Position numbers and translations under genes: made by a program
Shown here: positions 61,364 to 64,000 of the stretch, piece after piece
Layout of the letters: each line of letters starts with the position of its first letter
Position numbering within the stretch: the first letter of the stretch is position 1
The notes under the pieces: model-generated
The model's database searches: none
Told to the model about the DNA's origin: nothing
What the model saw: the letters and a program-made list of their open reading frames with translations, nothing else
Assembly: GCF_017654505.1 (NCBI RefSeq)
Contig: NC_054534.1
Coordinates: 10,333,071 to 10,397,070 of the forward strand
Source: Polyodon spathula
Taxonomy: Eukaryota > Chordata > Actinopteri > Acipenseriformes > Polyodontidae
DNA: 64,000 nucleotides
Direction: 5' to 3'

Positions 61364-61897
61364 TTGCCCACAGAACAGTAAACTCTGGAAACCAGCAGTG
61401 GAAAGTGCTTATGATCTAGTGCCCCGTGCTGTGCAGGCACAGTAACATCACAGATTCCGGATCAACTACAGTGCTGTAGTCTACAAGTCTTTGCATAGGG
61501 CTGAACAATTATGGCTTTCATGCCAAAACCCCCATTTTACTAGTGGGCAGCAGGTAAGTCTTCCACTGTCGTAATGCCTGCCTTGTATAGTTCTGGATGT
61601 AGAGCTGTAATGGAGCCTGGACAAGCTTAGTGCGGCTGAAACACATTGATAAAGAAATAGAAAACTCTCTGAAGAACCAAAGCCCAGCAAACAGTAGAGG
61701 ATGAGAGGATAATGAAATACTTTCTTAGCTTAGTGTGGCCCTCAGAGTTTCACTACATGCAAGTGATGGTTGTATTGCAATGCAGTTCCTTCAGTGCAGT
61801 AAATAAAACAAACGTGTATTTGTGTTGCATTGAAATGTGCACTACTTTTGTTTCACTAAAGAGCACAGTGCTTATCCATGTTGCTCTATTGGCTTTA

Positions 61898-63335
61898 ATA
61901 ATACCTATTCACACTGCAAGCCTGTTTGTCCTGTTGCACTGAAAGGGCTGTACAGTGGGGTATCCTCTCACAGCACGCTGAGCCTCTTGTGCATTGGGGT
62001 AACCTCTCACAGCACGCTGAGCCTCTTGTATTAAATTGGGGTATCCTCTCTTTGCTAAAAAACAACTGAGTGTACATTTTTATTTCCTGCGTGCAGTACC
62101 TTACACTTTTCTCTATTAAATGTCATTTGCCATTGTCTGCCCAGTTCTGAATCTTGTCTAGATCATTTTGAATGACCTTTGCATCTGCAACAGTGTTTGC
62201 CACTCCTCCTAATTTTGTGTCGTCTGCAAATTTAACAAGTTTGCTTACTATACCTCTTGTGTCAAAATTGGGGTATCCTCTCACATCCTCAAAACGCTTA
62301 GTTAGACAGCTCCCTTTCCTTGTCCCAGGACCCTGGGGTCCATCTTATTATAGTTTCTCACAGCACGCTGAGCCTCTTGTGCATTGGGGTATCCTCTCAC
62401 AGCACGCTGAGCCTCTTGTGCATTGGGGTAACTATTTTCTCACAGCACGCTGAGCCTCTTGTGCAATGTTCATTTCTATTGGGGTAATATTCTTTTTTTA
62501 ATTGATCTATTAAACCATTCTGGCAATTTAGTTTTAAATTTACAGCACGCTGAGCCTCTTAAAATTGTAAACCTTAGCTTTAGTCTTTACTTTTGGGGAT
62601 TTAAAAAACACTTCATTGGGGTAGACCTCTCACAGTCATTTCCACCATTTCTGAGCCATTTTATATGGGGGAAGTTTGTAGAATTGTGTATCACAGATAT
62701 TTTGCTCACCGTCTGGGTTCTTTTGTGTCTGTTATTCTGACCCATATTGATGCGGTCAGACTAGTTTCCTTGTTATTTAAATGCAGTCCATCCCTTCTAT
62801 ACCCGATGGTCCTCGTTGTAGACTGTGGTCCAATGATCAAGACAGGTGAAGCCTTCCAGTGTGCACCACGTCTTCAGCCGCTGTTTTTTGATATGGTCCT
62901 GCAAGGTGTTAGTGCAGTAGCTTCAAGTTCTATTTTGTTTCTGATACTTCTAGCATTTAGATAAATACCACAGTTGTTGTTCTTGTTTTGATGCGGTCTC
63001 CCTTCTGTTTTTTTGTTAATTTCCTTCCTTTCTAGTTTAGCTTCTGCTCGAGGAAGTTTGTTTTGCAGTCCATCCCGTCTATACAGAGTCCTCGTTGTAG
63101 AATGTGGTCCAATGATCTGAAGCCTTCGTGTGCACCACGTCTTCAGCCATTCGTTTTGATTAATTATTTCCAGCTGTCCATATGGTCCGCAATGTGGGAA
63201 AATACCACAGTTTTGGTTTTCTCAGTTTTTATTTCCTTCCTAGCTCTCTGAATTTGTTTTGCAGGGATTTACCTATTCACTTCCAATGTTGTGTTTGTCC
63301 TGTTGCACTGAAAGGGCTGTACAGTGGGGTAATCC
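61898..63335. other. Mosaic of antisense CR1 LINE and satellite fragments
   Basis: After two satellite units, 62072-62253 is a clean antisense CR1 segment (GTACATTTTTATTTCCTGCG through ACAAGTTTGCTTACTATACC). From 62254, phrases of the satellite (GGGGTATCCTCTCACAGCAC) alternate with short CR1 phrases that stay in CR1 order but with pieces missing (TTAGTTAGACA, CTCCCTTTCCT, TCCCAGGACCCT, ATCTTATTATAGTTTC). Two related LINE-like stretches occur at 62787-62900 and 63068-63210. The flank at 61900-61950 (CCTGTTGCACTGAAAGGGCT) recurs at 63298-63325. Confidence 0.75.
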
Positions 63336-64000
63336 TCTCACAGCACGCTGCCTCTTGTCCTGTATCCTCTCACAGCACGCTGAGCCTCTTGTACAGTGGG
63401 GTATCCTCTCACAGCACGCTGAGCCTCTTGTGCATTGGGGTATCCTCTCACAGCACGCGCATTGGGGTAACCTCTCACAGCACGCTGAGCCTCTTGTGCA
63501 TTGGGGTAACCTCTCACAGCACGCTGAGTCTCTTGTGCATTGGGGTAACCTCTCACAGCACGCTGAGCCTCTTGTGTAACCTCATTGGGGTGCATTGGGG
63601 TACCTCTCACAGCACGCTGAGCCTCTTGTGCATTGGGGTAACCTCTCACAGCACGCTGAGTCTCTTGTGCATTGGGGTAACCTCTCACAGCACGCTGAGC
63701 CTCTTGTGCATTGGGGTAACCTCTCACAGCATTGGGGTAACCTCTCACAGCACGCTGAGCCTCTTGTGCAGTGGGGTATCCTCTCACAGCACGCTGAGTC
63801 TCTTGTGCATTGGGGTAACCTCTCACAGCAGCTGAGCCTCGCTGAGTCTCTTGTGCAGTGGGGTATCCTCTCACAGCACGCTGAGTCTCTTGTGCATTGG
63901 GGTATCCTCTCACAGCACGCTGAGCCTCTTGTGCATTGGGGTAACCTCTCACAGCACGCTGAGCCTCTTGTGCATTGGGGTATCCTCTCACAGCACGCTG
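63290..64000. repeat. 39-40 bp satellite (CACAGCACGCTGAGCCTCTT), continues off the right edge
   Basis: About 17 copies carry GTGCATTGGGGTAACCTCT linkers. Occasional truncated or spliced units occur (near 63455 and 63835). The same satellite starts at about 61935. Because 39 is divisible by three, it creates long open frames on both strands that are not genes. Confidence 0.93.

Larger units (their letters stand above)
60012..61897. other. Intergenic DNA, no gene recognised
   Basis: No supported coding segment. It contains an inverted pair of small repeats (60640-60970) and a CA microsatellite. An open frame at 61138-61419 (starting MYHEGWPHEAQGD) runs into the CA repeat and matches nothing I recognise. 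Confidence 0.45.

Noticed and set aside
61138..61419. Open frame MYHEGWPHEAQGD...
   Set aside because: No recognisable domain, ends in a CA repeat, and no splice or promoter context.
63338..63991. A 217-residue open frame made of a 13-residue repeat (VRGYPNAQEAQRA)
   Set aside because: It is a 39-bp satellite whose length is divisible by three, open on both strands, with no start context, splice signals or flanking gene structure.

Overview
This window is vertebrate nuclear DNA: long introns with GT-AG boundaries, CpG-poor sequence, many tandem repeats, CR1-type LINEs, Tc1/mariner and hAT DNA transposons. The mix of CR1 LINEs with fish-type Tc1 elements suggests a ray-finned fish, possibly a non-teleost such as a sturgeon or paddlefish. 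That is an inference; the species is not proven. No bacterial, phage, CRISPR or plasmid system is present.

Layout. (1) 1-2330: the promoter and first coding exon of a minus-strand gene starting MASGGE, best explained as vcp (p97 ATPase). The rest lies off the left edge. (2) 4602-20939, minus: complete FANCG (Fanconi anaemia core complex TPR protein) in 14 coding exons. FANCG followed by VCP on the same strand is the arrangement known in mammals. (3) 20970-26400: FANCG upstream DNA with a 1.55 kb satellite and a CR1 copy. (4) 26603-37559, plus: complete eef2 (translation elongation factor 2) in 15 coding exons, 860 codons. (5) 39589-56402, minus: complete pias2 (SUMO E3 ligase) in 14 coding exons, 640 codons, tail-to-tail with eef2. 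(6) 56403-64000: pias2 promoter, a Tc1 element containing a CR1, and a satellite/LINE jumble.

The three complete genes act in separate pathways (DNA cross-link repair, translation, SUMO signalling). Nothing suggests they work as one system. Exon phases join correctly in all three, and the summed coding lengths are multiples of three.

Most unusual points. First, one FANCG exon is missing from both normal strands but appears, in the right place and phase, when 11490-11625 is read backwards without complementing. DNA replication cannot make this, so it points to an assembly or gap-filling error over about 11402-12180. Second, tandem repeats in eef2 and FANCG repeatedly contain copies of exon edges with their splice sites. 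The clearest case is eef2 intron 13, where two copies look like in-frame 39-nt mini-exons. Third, 61898-63335 interleaves an antisense CR1 LINE with a satellite, probably another assembly blend.
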